From: Azospirillum rugosum
Lineage (GTDB): Bacteria; Pseudomonadota; Alphaproteobacteria; Azospirillales; Azospirillaceae
Reading direction: 5' to 3'
DNA length: 64,000 bases
NCBI RefSeq assembly: GCF_017876155.1
Contig: NZ_JAGINP010000019.1
Coordinates: 62,001 to 126,000 of the forward strand
A program made the translations under genes and the position numbers. The first letter of the stretch is position 1. Every line of letters begins with the position of its first letter. The notes beneath the pieces were generated by a model that was given only the letters and a program-made list of their open reading frames with translations, was not told where the DNA came from and ran no database searches. Below, in pieces: positions 43,671-51,639 of the stretch.

Positions 43671-44820
43671 TATTGCCAAGGTCTGGCAAAACTTCCCTGA
43701 ACGGGCCACGACCGTGATCTCGACATCGATCAAAGGCGAACAGCTGCGGGCCTTCCGCGAAGGCCGGAACATGGGGCAGCAGGATATGGCGGACTGGCTG
43801 AACGGCCAGCTCAGCCGGCGGTACGACCGCAACCGGGTCAGCCGCTGGGAGAACGGAAGCGAGCGCGTCCCCCAGATCGTCGCGCAGCTGATCTCGGTCA
43901 GCGACAAGATGGCGGCGGCACCCAAGGGCCTTCCCGCCGTGGCGGCGCGCGGCGGCGCCTCCGGTCCTGCGCGGACCGCGACGAAGCTGTCCATCGCCAA
44001 CCAGAAGGGCGGCGTGGGCAAGACCACGACGGCGGTCAACCTCGCCTTCCTGCTCGCCAAGTCCGGGATGCGGGTGCTGCTGGTCGACGCGGACGCCCAG
44101 GCGAATGCCACCATGCATCTGGGGGTGGACGCCTACGCGCTCGATCGCGAGGGGGCCACGCTCTACCACGTGCTGCTGAAGGACCGGCCGATCGAACAGA
44201 CGATCGTTCCGGTGTGCGGCGGGCTGTTCGACCTGCTGCCGTCCAGCCTCACCCTGTCCCAGGCCGACGGCGAGATGGCCGGCGATCCCAACAGCAACCT
44301 CGCGCTCCGCGAGAAGCTGGGCGACGTGGAATCCTCCTACGACGCCATCGTGATGGACTGCCCGCCGAACCTCGGTCAGGTCACCATCAACGCGCTGAAC
44401 TGCTCCGACTATGTGCTGGTGCCGGTCCAGACCGAACCCATGGCGGCGCTGGGCGTGCCGATGCTGATCGACAACACGCTGACCAAGGTGCGGCGGCGGG
44501 TCAACCCGGGGGTCGAGGTGCTGGGCATCCTGCCGACCATGTTCGCGGAACGCCACTCCATGGACCGCATGACGCTGGCGCAGCTGCACGAGCTGTACGG
44601 GGCCAAGACCCGCATCTTCTCGCCGGTGCCCGCCACCACCCAGTACCCGCAGGGCTCCGCCGCCGGCCGCCCGACGCTGGAGGCCATACCCACGGCGCCC
44701 GGCGCCCAGAGCTACCAGGAAGTCGCGGACGCGTTGATCGCGCTGCGCGACCGGCGCAACGAGGACGCCCCAGACACCGCCAAAGACACCGCCCAAGGCG
44801 AGGCCATTCATGTCCAATAA
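43654..44820 (+). CDS. parA: ParA partition ATPase with N-terminal helix-turn-helix
   Basis: 388 residues from a TTG; a GTG at 43714 is an alternative and neither has a strong ribosome site. Residues about 25-85 form an Xre-like helix-turn-helix (GEQLRAFREGRNMGQQDMADWL, then NRVSRWENG). The ParA ATPase follows: NQKGGVGKTTTAVNLAF (deviant Walker A), VDADAQANAT, and MDCPPNLGQ. DNA-binding N-termini are known in large type Ia ParA proteins, which repress their own operon, and the inverted repeats upstream fit that. The C-terminal tail includes a short repeat (DTAKDTAQ). The gene overlaps parB by 11 bases. Confidence 0.92.
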   Translation: MTISSRIAKVWQNFPERATTVISTSIKGEQLRAFREGRNMGQQDMADWLNGQLSRRYDRNRVSRWENGSERVPQIVAQLISVSDKMAAAPKGLPAVAARGGASGPARTATKLSIANQKGGVGKTTTAVNLAFLLAKSGMRVLLVDADAQANATMHLGVDAYALDREGATLYHVLLKDRPIEQTIVPVCGGLFDLLPSSLTLSQADGEMAGDPNSNLALREKLGDVESSYDAIVMDCPPNLGQVTINALNCSDYVLVPVQTEPMAALGVPMLIDNTLTKVRRRVNPGVEVLGILPTMFAERHSMDRMTLAQLHELYGAKTRIFSPVPATTQYPQGSAAGRPTLEAIPTAPGAQSYQEVADALIALRDRRNEDAPDTAKDTAQGEAIHVQ

Positions 44821-45700
44821 GCTGCTGTCCCAGGCGACGAAGTCGCGGATGCTGACCAAAGCCGTCGCCGGCGCGTCCGAGGCGGTGTCGAGCGATCCCC
44901 GCTTCCGGGTGTCTGCCGATCATCCGGAAGTGGTCGAGCTGGACCTGGACAAGATCGACCCGAACCCGCACCAGCCGCGCCGCCATTTCGACGAGGCGGC
45001 GCTGGAGGGGCTGGCCGCGTCCATCGCGCAAGTCGGCCTTCGCCAGCCCATCGGCGTCCGCAAGGGCAACGGCGGGCGCTACACGCTGGTGTGGGGCGAG
45101 CGGCGCGTCCGCGCCTCCCGCATCGCCGGCAAGGAGACGGTCTTCGCGCTGCTCGTCAAGGAGGGCAACAGCGCCGAGCTGGCGCTGATCGAGAACCTGC
45201 AGCGCGAGGACCTGGACCCCATCGAGACGGCCGCCGGCCTCGCCGCCCTGCGGGAGCAGCACGGCTACACGCACGAACAGCTCGCGGCGGTCAGCGGCCT
45301 CAACAAGACCGAGGTCACGCGGACGCTGAATATCCTTACTTTGCCCGCCCCCATCCTCGACGAATACGCGCAGCACCGCGGGCGCGTGGGGAAGTCGGCG
45401 CTGTTCGAGATGGTGGACGCCGACGATCCGGACCTTCAGCTCCGCCTGTGGGCGCTGGCCAAGGACGGCGCCACCGTCGCGACGCTCCGCGCCGCCCGCA
45501 AGGACTTCGCGGACGGTGCCGAAACCGTGGAGAAGCCGGCGCGCGCCGCGGTGCCGGCCGCCAAGCGGATGGTCGTCGGCGTCCGGAAAACCTTCAAGCT
45601 CCTCGACGACGTGCGGGAGCAGGGGGCCGCGCTGGACGACGCGCAGCGGGACCTCCTGCGGGAGCTGCGCGGCCGCATCGACGCGCTGCTGGGCGACTAA
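44810..45700 (+). CDS. parB: ParB partition protein
   Basis: 296 residues. The ParB/Srx CTP-binding domain (about 40-130) has DPNPHQPRRHFDEAAL, WGERRVRAS and ENLQREDLDPIE. The helix-turn-helix region (about 145-175) has GYTHEQLAAVSGLNKTEVTRTLNIL. A helical C-terminus may dimerise. It binds the centromere of this replicon and loads ParA, giving stable inheritance. It overlaps parA, so they form one operon. Confidence 0.93.
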   Translation: MSNKLLSQATKSRMLTKAVAGASEAVSSDPRFRVSADHPEVVELDLDKIDPNPHQPRRHFDEAALEGLAASIAQVGLRQPIGVRKGNGGRYTLVWGERRVRASRIAGKETVFALLVKEGNSAELALIENLQREDLDPIETAAGLAALREQHGYTHEQLAAVSGLNKTEVTRTLNILTLPAPILDEYAQHRGRVGKSALFEMVDADDPDLQLRLWALAKDGATVATLRAARKDFADGAETVEKPARAAVPAAKRMVVGVRKTFKLLDDVREQGAALDDAQRDLLRELRGRIDALLGD

Positions 45701-45766
45701 AGCACCCCGGCGGCGCCGACCTCCGCGATTTCCTCGGCGATGGCCTGCCTGCTGTGAGCGGCGATA

Positions 45767-45798
45767 CGGCATCCGGTGCGATGACGTACCGGATGCCG
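45767..45798 (+). terminator. Hairpin after parB
   Basis: An 11-bp perfect stem (CGGCATCCGGT at 45767-45777, ACCGGATGCCG at 45788-45798) with a 10-nt loop is followed by GTCTTT, 67 bases past the parB stop. Confidence 0.65.
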
Positions 45799-45899
45799 GT
45801 CTTTGCAGCGGGGCCGCAAATTGCAACTCAAGCTGCGGGAAAGGCGCGGCCTGCGACATACCCGGGCCGTGACCTTGGCTGGAAAATCCAGCGTGCGGC

Positions 45900-45916
45900 T
45901 TGGCCTGCATCTTGCC
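45900..45916 (+). promoter_or_regulatory. Sigma-54-like promoter for the MHYT/HD-GYP gene
   Basis: TTGGC (45900-45904) and TTGC (45912-45915) are separated by exactly seven bases, keeping the GG/GC spacing of -24/-12 promoters. The intervening CTGCATC differs from the consensus ACG at two positions. A small hairpin (GCTGGA 45878-45883, TCCAGC 45887-45892) lies just upstream. Transcription would begin near 45927. Confidence 0.5.
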
Positions 45917-45975
45917 TGCTCGACCGGTATACGCCGAAGGCGGCGGACAACGAACAAGCTGGAGAGGGGTGCGCC

Positions 45976-46035
45976 ATGGCGTCGATGAACACGGAACGAC
46001 CCGCCTTACGCCGTGCCCGGCCTCGCCGGCCGTAG
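45976..46035 (+). CDS. Possible 19-residue leader ORF
   Basis: ATG at 45976 has an excellent ribosome site (GGAGAGG, 8 bases upstream) and ends at TAG 46033-46035. The product, MASMNTERPALRRARPRRP, is basic and Arg-rich. It ends 26 bases before the HD-GYP start, and the predicted sigma-54 promoter lies upstream. The strong ribosome site and placement suggest a leader or small protein, but nothing else supports translation. Confidence 0.4.
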   Translation: MASMNTERPALRRARPRRP

Positions 46036-46061
46036 TTCCGCGGCCGCAAGGAGAGTCCAGG

Positions 46062-47543
46062 ATGCGGATCGAGATGGCCGGACTGTGCTTCACGTCCGAG
46101 ACGGGTCTCCCCTTTTCGCATGACCCATGGCTGGTGGCGCTGTCCTTCGTGATCGCCGCCTTCGGCTCCTACGCCGCGCTGGACATGGCCGACCGCTCGC
46201 GCCGGTCGACATCCCATACCGTCCTTTGGCGGGCATGCGCCGCCGGGGCGCTGGGGGGCAGCGTCTGGGCCATGCATTTCATTGGCATGCTCGCATTGAT
46301 CATCGACGCCCCGATCGCCTACCAACCCTTCAAGACGCTGCTCTCCCTCGCGATCGCCGTCGGATTCGTCGCCTTCGACTTCCACCTCGTCCGCCGCATG
46401 GCGTCCTCGGCCGGAGCCGTCATCGCGGGGGGCATCGTGGTCGGCATCGGCGTCGCCGCGATGCACTACATCGGCATGGCGGCCATCGTGCTGCCCGGCC
46501 GTGTGGCCTACCGGCCCGAGTTATGGGGCTTGTCCATCCTGGTCGCCATGGCCGCTTCGACCATCGCGCTCTGGCTGTCGACCCGGATGCATGGGGTGCG
46601 CGAACGCATCGCGGCGGCGCTGGTGATGGCCGTCGCCATCAGCGGCATGCACTACACGGGGATGGCCGCGCTGGTCATCAAGCTCGACCCCTTTTCACCG
46701 CTTCAAGGTGGGATGCCCAACGGCCCGCTGGTCGCCGTGGTGGCGGTGGCCACGATCGGTCTCCTCCTGCTTGCCCTGGTGTCGGCGGCGGCCGACCGGC
46801 GCCTGTCGGCAGCGGCGGAACATGAAGCCGTGTCGCTGCGGATTGCGAACCTGGAGCTTCAGACGGTGCAGCTCCAGCTGGAGGCGACACAGCGCGAGAT
46901 CATCCGCCGCCTGTGCAGCGCCGGGGAGTTCCGCGACAACGATACCGGGCAGCACGTCGCCCGCATGGCCCATCTGGCGCACCGGCTGGCGCTGTCGGCT
47001 GGATGCGGCGACGAGTTCGCCGCCCGGCTTCTGGAAGCGGCACCGCTGCACGACATCGGCAAAATCGGCATCCCGGACCACGTGCTTCTGAAACCGGGAC
47101 GGCTGGACGAGCGGGAATGGGCGATCATGCAGCAGCACGCGACCATCGGCCACCGGCTGCTGAGCGGAAGCGGCCTGCCGTTGCTCGACCTTGCCGCGGA
47201 GATTGCCGGGGCGCACCACGAGAAATGGGACGGCAGCGGCTATCCGGCGGGCCTGAGCGGCGAAGCCATCCCGCTTTCCGGCCGGATTGTCGCCGTGGCG
47301 GACGTGTTCGACGCGCTGTTGTCCCCCCGGCCTTACAAGCAGCCCTGGGCGCTGCCCCGCATCGTAGCGCACATGCGGGAGCAGGCGGGGCGGCAGTTCG
47401 ATCCGCGTCTGGTCGCGGTGTTCCTCGACGATCTGGACGCGATGCTGGCGATCCGCGCGCGCTTCATCGACGGGCGGGACCCGAAGGGGCGGTGCGTCGC
47501 CCCATCGGAGAAGGCCGCCTCGACTTCGGTGGCGGCAACTTAA
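46062..47543 (+). CDS. MHYT sensor with HD-GYP c-di-GMP phosphodiesterase domain
   Basis: The ATG at 46062 follows AAGGAGAG. 493 residues. The N-terminal part is an MHYT membrane sensor with about seven helices and three copies of the motif: MHFIGM (71), MHYIGM (134) and MHYTGM (196). These are proposed to bind copper and sense oxygen, CO or NO. A coiled linker follows, then an HD-GYP domain with HDIGKIGIPD (His330, Asp331), HHEKWDGSGYP (about 383-393) and VADVFDAL. HD-GYP enzymes cut cyclic di-GMP, so the protein should link a gas or redox cue to motility and biofilm. MHYT joined to GGDEF/EAL is common; MHYT with HD-GYP is less so. Confidence 0.9.
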   Translation: MRIEMAGLCFTSETGLPFSHDPWLVALSFVIAAFGSYAALDMADRSRRSTSHTVLWRACAAGALGGSVWAMHFIGMLALIIDAPIAYQPFKTLLSLAIAVGFVAFDFHLVRRMASSAGAVIAGGIVVGIGVAAMHYIGMAAIVLPGRVAYRPELWGLSILVAMAASTIALWLSTRMHGVRERIAAALVMAVAISGMHYTGMAALVIKLDPFSPLQGGMPNGPLVAVVAVATIGLLLLALVSAAADRRLSAAAEHEAVSLRIANLELQTVQLQLEATQREIIRRLCSAGEFRDNDTGQHVARMAHLAHRLALSAGCGDEFAARLLEAAPLHDIGKIGIPDHVLLKPGRLDEREWAIMQQHATIGHRLLSGSGLPLLDLAAEIAGAHHEKWDGSGYPAGLSGEAIPLSGRIVAVADVFDALLSPRPYKQPWALPRIVAHMREQAGRQFDPRLVAVFLDDLDAMLAIRARFIDGRDPKGRCVAPSEKAASTSVAAT

Positions 47544-47693
47544 AATCGTGTTCCGCTTGGCGCCCCGCACGGCCTTCGGCGGCTCCGTCCCGGCTGAACC
47601 GTCATAAATTCATAGCCAAGCCATCACGTGTTCGACACGCATTCATTGCGATAAGGGCGCCGTCCTTTGATGACCCTGACTGGAGTCCACGCG

Positions 47694-49064
47694 ATGGCCC
47701 GCACTTTTCCCTGGATGAGGAGCCCCTGGATGGGGGCCGCCCTGCTCGCCCTGTCCCTGGCGCCCGCCGCCCAGGCGCAGGACGCTTTCCCCGCCGCGCT
47801 GGCCGGTCATGCGATCCTGCCGGCCAAGAGCTTCATCGACGCCCCGTCCGATGCGCCCGCCGACCTGCGGGTGTCCGGGAAATTCACCACCGGCCGCCGG
47901 GTCGAGGCCATCGGCACGGTCGAGGGCAAGTCCGCCGACCGGCCGACCGGCCTGTCCGTTCCGTTCGCCGGCCAACCGCTGCAGGGCCATTCGGGGATCA
48001 AGCGCATGCCCGACGGGACCTTCTGGATCCTGACCGACAACGGGTTCGGCGCCAAGGCCAATTCTCCCGACAGCATGCTGTACCTGAACCGGTACAAGGC
48101 CGATTTCGCCGGCGGCGCCATGGAGCGGCTGGAGACCATCTTCCTGCACGATCCGGACAAGAAGGTGCCGTTCCGCATCGTCCAGGAAGGGACGGAGCGG
48201 CGCTACCTGACCGGCTCCGACTTCGACACCGAAAGCTTCCAGATCATCGGCGACACGCTGTGGATCGGCGACGAGTTCGGCCCCTTCCTCATCAAGGCCG
48301 ACCGGACGGGCCGCGTGCTCGCCGTGTACGACACGCTGGTGGACGGCAAGGTCGTCCGTTCCCCCGACAACCCGGCGGTGACCACGCCGGCCAGCCCAGC
48401 CGAGACGGTGCCGTTCCAGGTCCGGCGCTCCAAGGGGTTCGAGGGCTTCGCCTCCTCCAAGGACGGTCGGTTCCTCTATGGGCTGCTCGAAGGGCCGGTG
48501 TGGGACGCCGAGAAGAAGGCGTTCGAGAAGACCGCCGATGGGCGGGATTGCCTGCGGATCCTGGAGTTCGACGTGGCCAAGGAGGCCTGGACCGGCCGGT
48601 CCTGGCAATATGTGCTGGAGCAGAACGGCAACGCCATCGGCGACTTCAACATGATCGACGGCACGACGGGCCTGATCATCGAGCGTGACAACGGCGAAGG
48701 CACCCTCGACAAGGCCTGCGCGCAGGGCCAGCCGACCAGCAACTGCTTCTCCAGCGTCGCCGCTTTCAAGCGGGTCTACAAGATCGAGCTGACCGACGCC
48801 AACGCCGGCGGCCCGGCGCGCAAGATCGGCTACGTCGACCTGATGCGCATCGCCGATCCGGACAAGAAAGCGCGCAAGCCGCTGAACGACGGCGTTCTGA
48901 CCTTCCCCTTCTTCACCATCGAGAATGTCGACGTGGTGGACGACCGGCACATCGTAGTGGGCAACGACAACAACCTGCCCTTCTCCAGCAGCCGCGACCC
49001 CAACATCGCGGACGACAACGAACTGGTCCTGCTGAACGTCGAGGCGTTCCTGAAGGCCAAGTAA
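47694..49064 (+). CDS. Secreted esterase-like/phytase-family beta-propeller protein
   Basis: The ATG at 47694 follows TGGAG and starts a signal peptide (MARTFPWMRSPWMGAALLALSLAPAAQAQ); ATG at 47670 would add eight residues. 456 residues. The body matches the esterase-like-activity-of-phytase domain: HSGIKRMPDGTFWILTDNGFG, IGDEFGPFLIKAD, FEGFASSKDGRFLYGLLEG and NVDVVDDRHIVVGNDNN. Members are exported beta-propeller proteins thought to act on phosphate esters; activity is not established for most. Its end faces the LacI gene across a bidirectional hairpin. Confidence 0.85.
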   Translation: MARTFPWMRSPWMGAALLALSLAPAAQAQDAFPAALAGHAILPAKSFIDAPSDAPADLRVSGKFTTGRRVEAIGTVEGKSADRPTGLSVPFAGQPLQGHSGIKRMPDGTFWILTDNGFGAKANSPDSMLYLNRYKADFAGGAMERLETIFLHDPDKKVPFRIVQEGTERRYLTGSDFDTESFQIIGDTLWIGDEFGPFLIKADRTGRVLAVYDTLVDGKVVRSPDNPAVTTPASPAETVPFQVRRSKGFEGFASSKDGRFLYGLLEGPVWDAEKKAFEKTADGRDCLRILEFDVAKEAWTGRSWQYVLEQNGNAIGDFNMIDGTTGLIIERDNGEGTLDKACAQGQPTSNCFSSVAAFKRVYKIELTDANAGGPARKIGYVDLMRIADPDKKARKPLNDGVLTFPFFTIENVDVVDDRHIVVGNDNNLPFSSSRDPNIADDNELVLLNVEAFLKAK

Positions 49065-49080
49065 CGCCAGCGCGAGAAGG

Positions 49081-49111
49081 CGCGGCGAGGGTCCTGGTGG
49101 CCCTCGTCGCG
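49081..49111. terminator. Bidirectional hairpin between convergent genes
   Basis: An 11-bp stem with one G-T pairing (CGCGGCGAGGG at 49081-49091, CCCTCGTCGCG at 49101-49111) and a 9-nt loop sits exactly between the stop of the esterase-like gene (49064) and the LacI stop (49112). Confidence 0.7.
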
Positions 49112-50116
49112 TCAGCGCCGGATCAGCTCGTGGCCGAGCAGCACCTCCCCGTCCAGCGTCCCGGCGCGCAGCGCCAGCAGGCAGGCCACGACCCGCTCCC
49201 CGAACGCCCGGTAGGGGATCTTCACCGAACTGAGCCAGGGCGCGATCCAGGCGTTCAGGTCGTTGTCGTCGATGCCGACCGGGCGGCAGTCGTCGGGGAT
49301 GCGCCCTCCCCGCTCGCGCGCCGCGCGGAACAGGCCGTAGGCCATCAGGTCGCTGGGGCAGAGGACGCCGTCCGGCCAGCCGCCCGCCGCGATGAGGCTC
49401 AGCGCCGCCGCGTAGCCGCAATCGAGATGGTTTGCCCCCGCGCCCTCGGCGCGGCGCACGGCCATGCCGGGCCGCCGTTCGCGCAGGCGGTCGATGAAGC
49501 CCTCCACCCGTTCGCGGATCGTCGAGGACAGCTCCGCCGGGTGGATGACGGCGGGCGCGCGCACGCCGCAGTCGAGCAGGTAGTCGGCCGCGTCCGCCCC
49601 GGCCCGCCGGTTGTCGATCCCGACGAAGGCCCCGCCGCCATAGGGGTTGCGCCGGTTCACGAACACGATCGGCTCCCCGCGCTTCACCGACGCCTCCAAC
49701 TCGGCGCTGGCGACCGCGCTCACCAGGATGAAGCCTTCCGCGAAGCGGGAGCGCATGGCGCGCAGATACTCGTCCTGCAAATCGGGGCGGTCGTGGGTGT
49801 CGCACAGGACCATGACATAGCCGGCGGCGCGCAGCGCGGCTTCCGTCGAGGCGGCGATCGCCGCCATGGCCGGGTTGTCGAGGTTGGGTGCCAGCATGGC
49901 GACCAGCCGGCTTTCCCCGCCGCGCAGGCTGCGGCCGACCGGGTTGGGGCGGTAGCCGCGCTCCGCGATCAGGCGCTGCACCTTCTCCACGGTCGCCGCC
50001 GACGCCCGCCCCAGGTCGCCGTTGGCGATCCGGGACACGGTCGATACGGACACGCCGGCCTCGGCCGCGATGTCGGCCAGGGAAGTCTGCCCAGGTTCAC
50101 GCCGCCGATCGCTCAC
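49112..50116 (-). CDS. LacI-family regulator of the alpha-glucoside operon
   Basis: The GTG at 50116 has GGAG seven bases upstream; ATGs at 50128 and 50164 are alternatives. 334 residues. The N-terminus has the LacI helix-turn-helix and hinge (SLADIAAEAGVSVSTVSRI, then NPVGRSLRGG). The periplasmic-binding-like sugar domain follows (LVAMLAPNLDNPAMAAIAAS, GIDNRRAGADAADYLL, GIDDNDLNAW). It is divergent from the sugar ABC operon, and a perfect LacI-type palindrome lies between them, so it should repress that operon until an alpha-glucoside binds. Confidence 0.9.
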   Translation of the reverse strand: MSDRRREPGQTSLADIAAEAGVSVSTVSRIANGDLGRASAATVEKVQRLIAERGYRPNPVGRSLRGGESRLVAMLAPNLDNPAMAAIAASTEAALRAAGYVMVLCDTHDRPDLQDEYLRAMRSRFAEGFILVSAVASAELEASVKRGEPIVFVNRRNPYGGGAFVGIDNRRAGADAADYLLDCGVRAPAVIHPAELSSTIRERVEGFIDRLRERRPGMAVRRAEGAGANHLDCGYAAALSLIAAGGWPDGVLCPSDLMAYGLFRAARERGGRIPDDCRPVGIDDNDLNAWIAPWLSSVKIPYRAFGERVVACLLALRAGTLDGEVLLGHELIRR

Positions 50117-50148
50117 CAACCACTCCATCCGTAGACCAAACATTCCCG

Positions 50149-50178
50149 TTGACAGTTTAGGCAAACGTTTGCCATGGT
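50149..50178 (+). promoter_or_regulatory. Promoter overlapped by a LacI-type operator
   Basis: TTGACA (50149-50154) is a perfect -35. After an 18-base spacer CATGGT (50173-50178) is a weak -10. The perfect palindrome GGCAAACGTTTGCC (50160-50173), with the central CG usual for LacI operators, fills the spacer, so bound repressor would block RNA polymerase. Confidence 0.7.
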
Positions 50179-50234
50179 CAAGGGCGAAGGATGACGGCGG
50201 GGAAAACGCTGCTCAAGGGAGGAAGGAAAGCGCC

Positions 50235-51527
50235 ATGAGAAGGACCGCTTGGATCGCCGGCTGCGCGCTGGCCCTGTCGATCGTCGGAACCGTGGGCTTC
50301 GCAAGCGCCCAGGCCCAGACCACGCTGCGCATGATGTGGTATTCCGACGGCAACGAGGGCGAGGTCATGAACGACCTGCTCCGCCGTTTCGAGGACAAGA
50401 ACAAGGACATCAAGGTCGTCCTGGACCAAGTGCCCTTCAAGGCGATCAACGAGACGCTGCCGGTGCAGCTGGCGTCCGGCCAGGGGCCCGACCTCGCGCG
50501 CGTCACCGACATGGGCGGGCTCGCCCCCTACCTGCTCGACCTTCGGCCGCACCTGAAGGACGCGGCCTATTGGGAGCAGAACTACGGGCCGTTCCTGGAA
50601 TGGATGCGGGTGCCGGGCAACACCACCGCCATCCCCGGCTACATGACGCAGCTGACCGTGACCGGCCCCTTCGTCAACAAGACGCTGTTCGAGCAGGCCG
50701 GCGTCGCCATGCCTGGCGCCAACGCCACCTGGGACGACTGGGCCAAGGCCGCGAAGGCGGTCGCCGACAAGGTGCAGGCGCCCTTCCCGGTCGCCTTCGA
50801 CCGGTCGGGCCACCGCTTCTTCGGCCTCGCCGTCTCGCAAGGGGCGAAGATGGCCGAGGTGAACGGGGAGCCGCAGGCCGTCGACGAGGGCTTCAAGCGC
50901 GCCGCCCAGCTGATCGTCGACTGGCACAAGTCGGGCGTGATGTCGAAGGAGCTTTGGGGGTCGGTGTCCGGCACCGCCTACCGCGGCGCCAACGAGGAGT
51001 TCAAGAACGCCCAGGTCGTCCTGTACGAATCCGGTTCCTGGCAGACCGCGCAGTTCGACAAGACCATCGGCGACGCCTTCGACTGGATCGCCGTGCCCAC
51101 GCCCTGCGGCCCGGCCAACTGTTCGGCCATGCCCGGCGGCGCCGCCCTGGTCGCCCTGAAGACCAGCACCCACCCGGCCGAGGTCGCGCGCCTGCTCGAC
51201 TATCTGGCCAGCGAGGAGGTCGCGGGCGAGTTCTACGCGCGCACGCTGTTCGTGCCGGGCCACATCGGCCTCGCCAAGAAGGGCATTACGTACACGTCCG
51301 CCTCGCCGCAGGCCGCCGCCGCCCTGAAGGTGTTCGGCGACGCCGTCGGCAAGCTCGACCCGGTCGCCTACCACATCCAGGGCGACCCCAACAGCCGCAT
51401 CGTCTTCAACGCCGCCATCAGCCGCCTCGGCCAGGTGGTGGTGAATGAGACGACGTTGGACGAGGCGTACAAGCGGATCACCGCCGACGTCGCCCAGCAG
51501 ATCGCCGAGCGCAAGAAGAAGCAGTAA
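50235..51527 (+). CDS. ABC sugar importer, substrate-binding protein
   Basis: The ATG at 50235 follows GGGAGGAAGGAAA. 430 residues: a Sec signal peptide (MRRTAWIAGCALALSIVGTVGFASAQAQ) and a family 1 solute-binding fold (LRMMWYSDGNEGEVMNDLLRRF, then VNKTLFEQAGV, ATWDDWAKAAKAVADK, PGGAALVALKTSTHPAEV). It delivers sugar to the permeases encoded downstream; the GH31 gene points to an alpha-linked glucoside. The layout LacI, binding protein, two permeases, ATPase and glucosidase resembles the agl loci of rhizobia. A REP pair separates it from the first permease gene. Confidence 0.9.
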   Translation: MRRTAWIAGCALALSIVGTVGFASAQAQTTLRMMWYSDGNEGEVMNDLLRRFEDKNKDIKVVLDQVPFKAINETLPVQLASGQGPDLARVTDMGGLAPYLLDLRPHLKDAAYWEQNYGPFLEWMRVPGNTTAIPGYMTQLTVTGPFVNKTLFEQAGVAMPGANATWDDWAKAAKAVADKVQAPFPVAFDRSGHRFFGLAVSQGAKMAEVNGEPQAVDEGFKRAAQLIVDWHKSGVMSKELWGSVSGTAYRGANEEFKNAQVVLYESGSWQTAQFDKTIGDAFDWIAVPTPCGPANCSAMPGGAALVALKTSTHPAEVARLLDYLASEEVAGEFYARTLFVPGHIGLAKKGITYTSASPQAAAALKVFGDAVGKLDPVAYHIQGDPNSRIVFNAAISRLGQVVVNETTLDEAYKRITADVAQQIAERKKKQ

Positions 51528-51536
51528 CCCCGGCCT

Positions 51537-51625
51537 AAAGCGAACTTCCGTTCGCTTTGGATTCATATGGCCGCACGCGCGGCCGGGACCGCCGTCGCGG
51601 TCCAAAGCGGATTGCAATCCGCTTT
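51537..51625. repeat. REP pair between binding-protein and permease genes (copy 2)
   Basis: The first hairpin is AAAGCGAAC (51537-51545) with GTTCGCTTT (51550-51558). The second is a perfect 22-bp palindrome (51604-51625, half-site AAAGCGGATTG). The arm between, read on the minus strand from 51603, begins GGACCGCGACGGCGG and matches the arm of the copy at 1106-1151 with few changes. In this position the hairpins could protect the binding-protein mRNA, a known use of such elements. Confidence 0.75.
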
Positions 51626-51639
51626 CAGGGGGTAAACCC

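Noticed and set aside
41898-45700. A repABC-type replicon
   Set aside because: The initiator is Rep_3-like and precedes parA and parB; a RepC-type initiator downstream of parAB is absent.
49112-50164. Start of the LacI gene at the ATG at 50164
   Set aside because: It would overlap the operator and promoter of the sugar operon and has no ribosome site; the GTG at 50116 has GGAG at proper distance.
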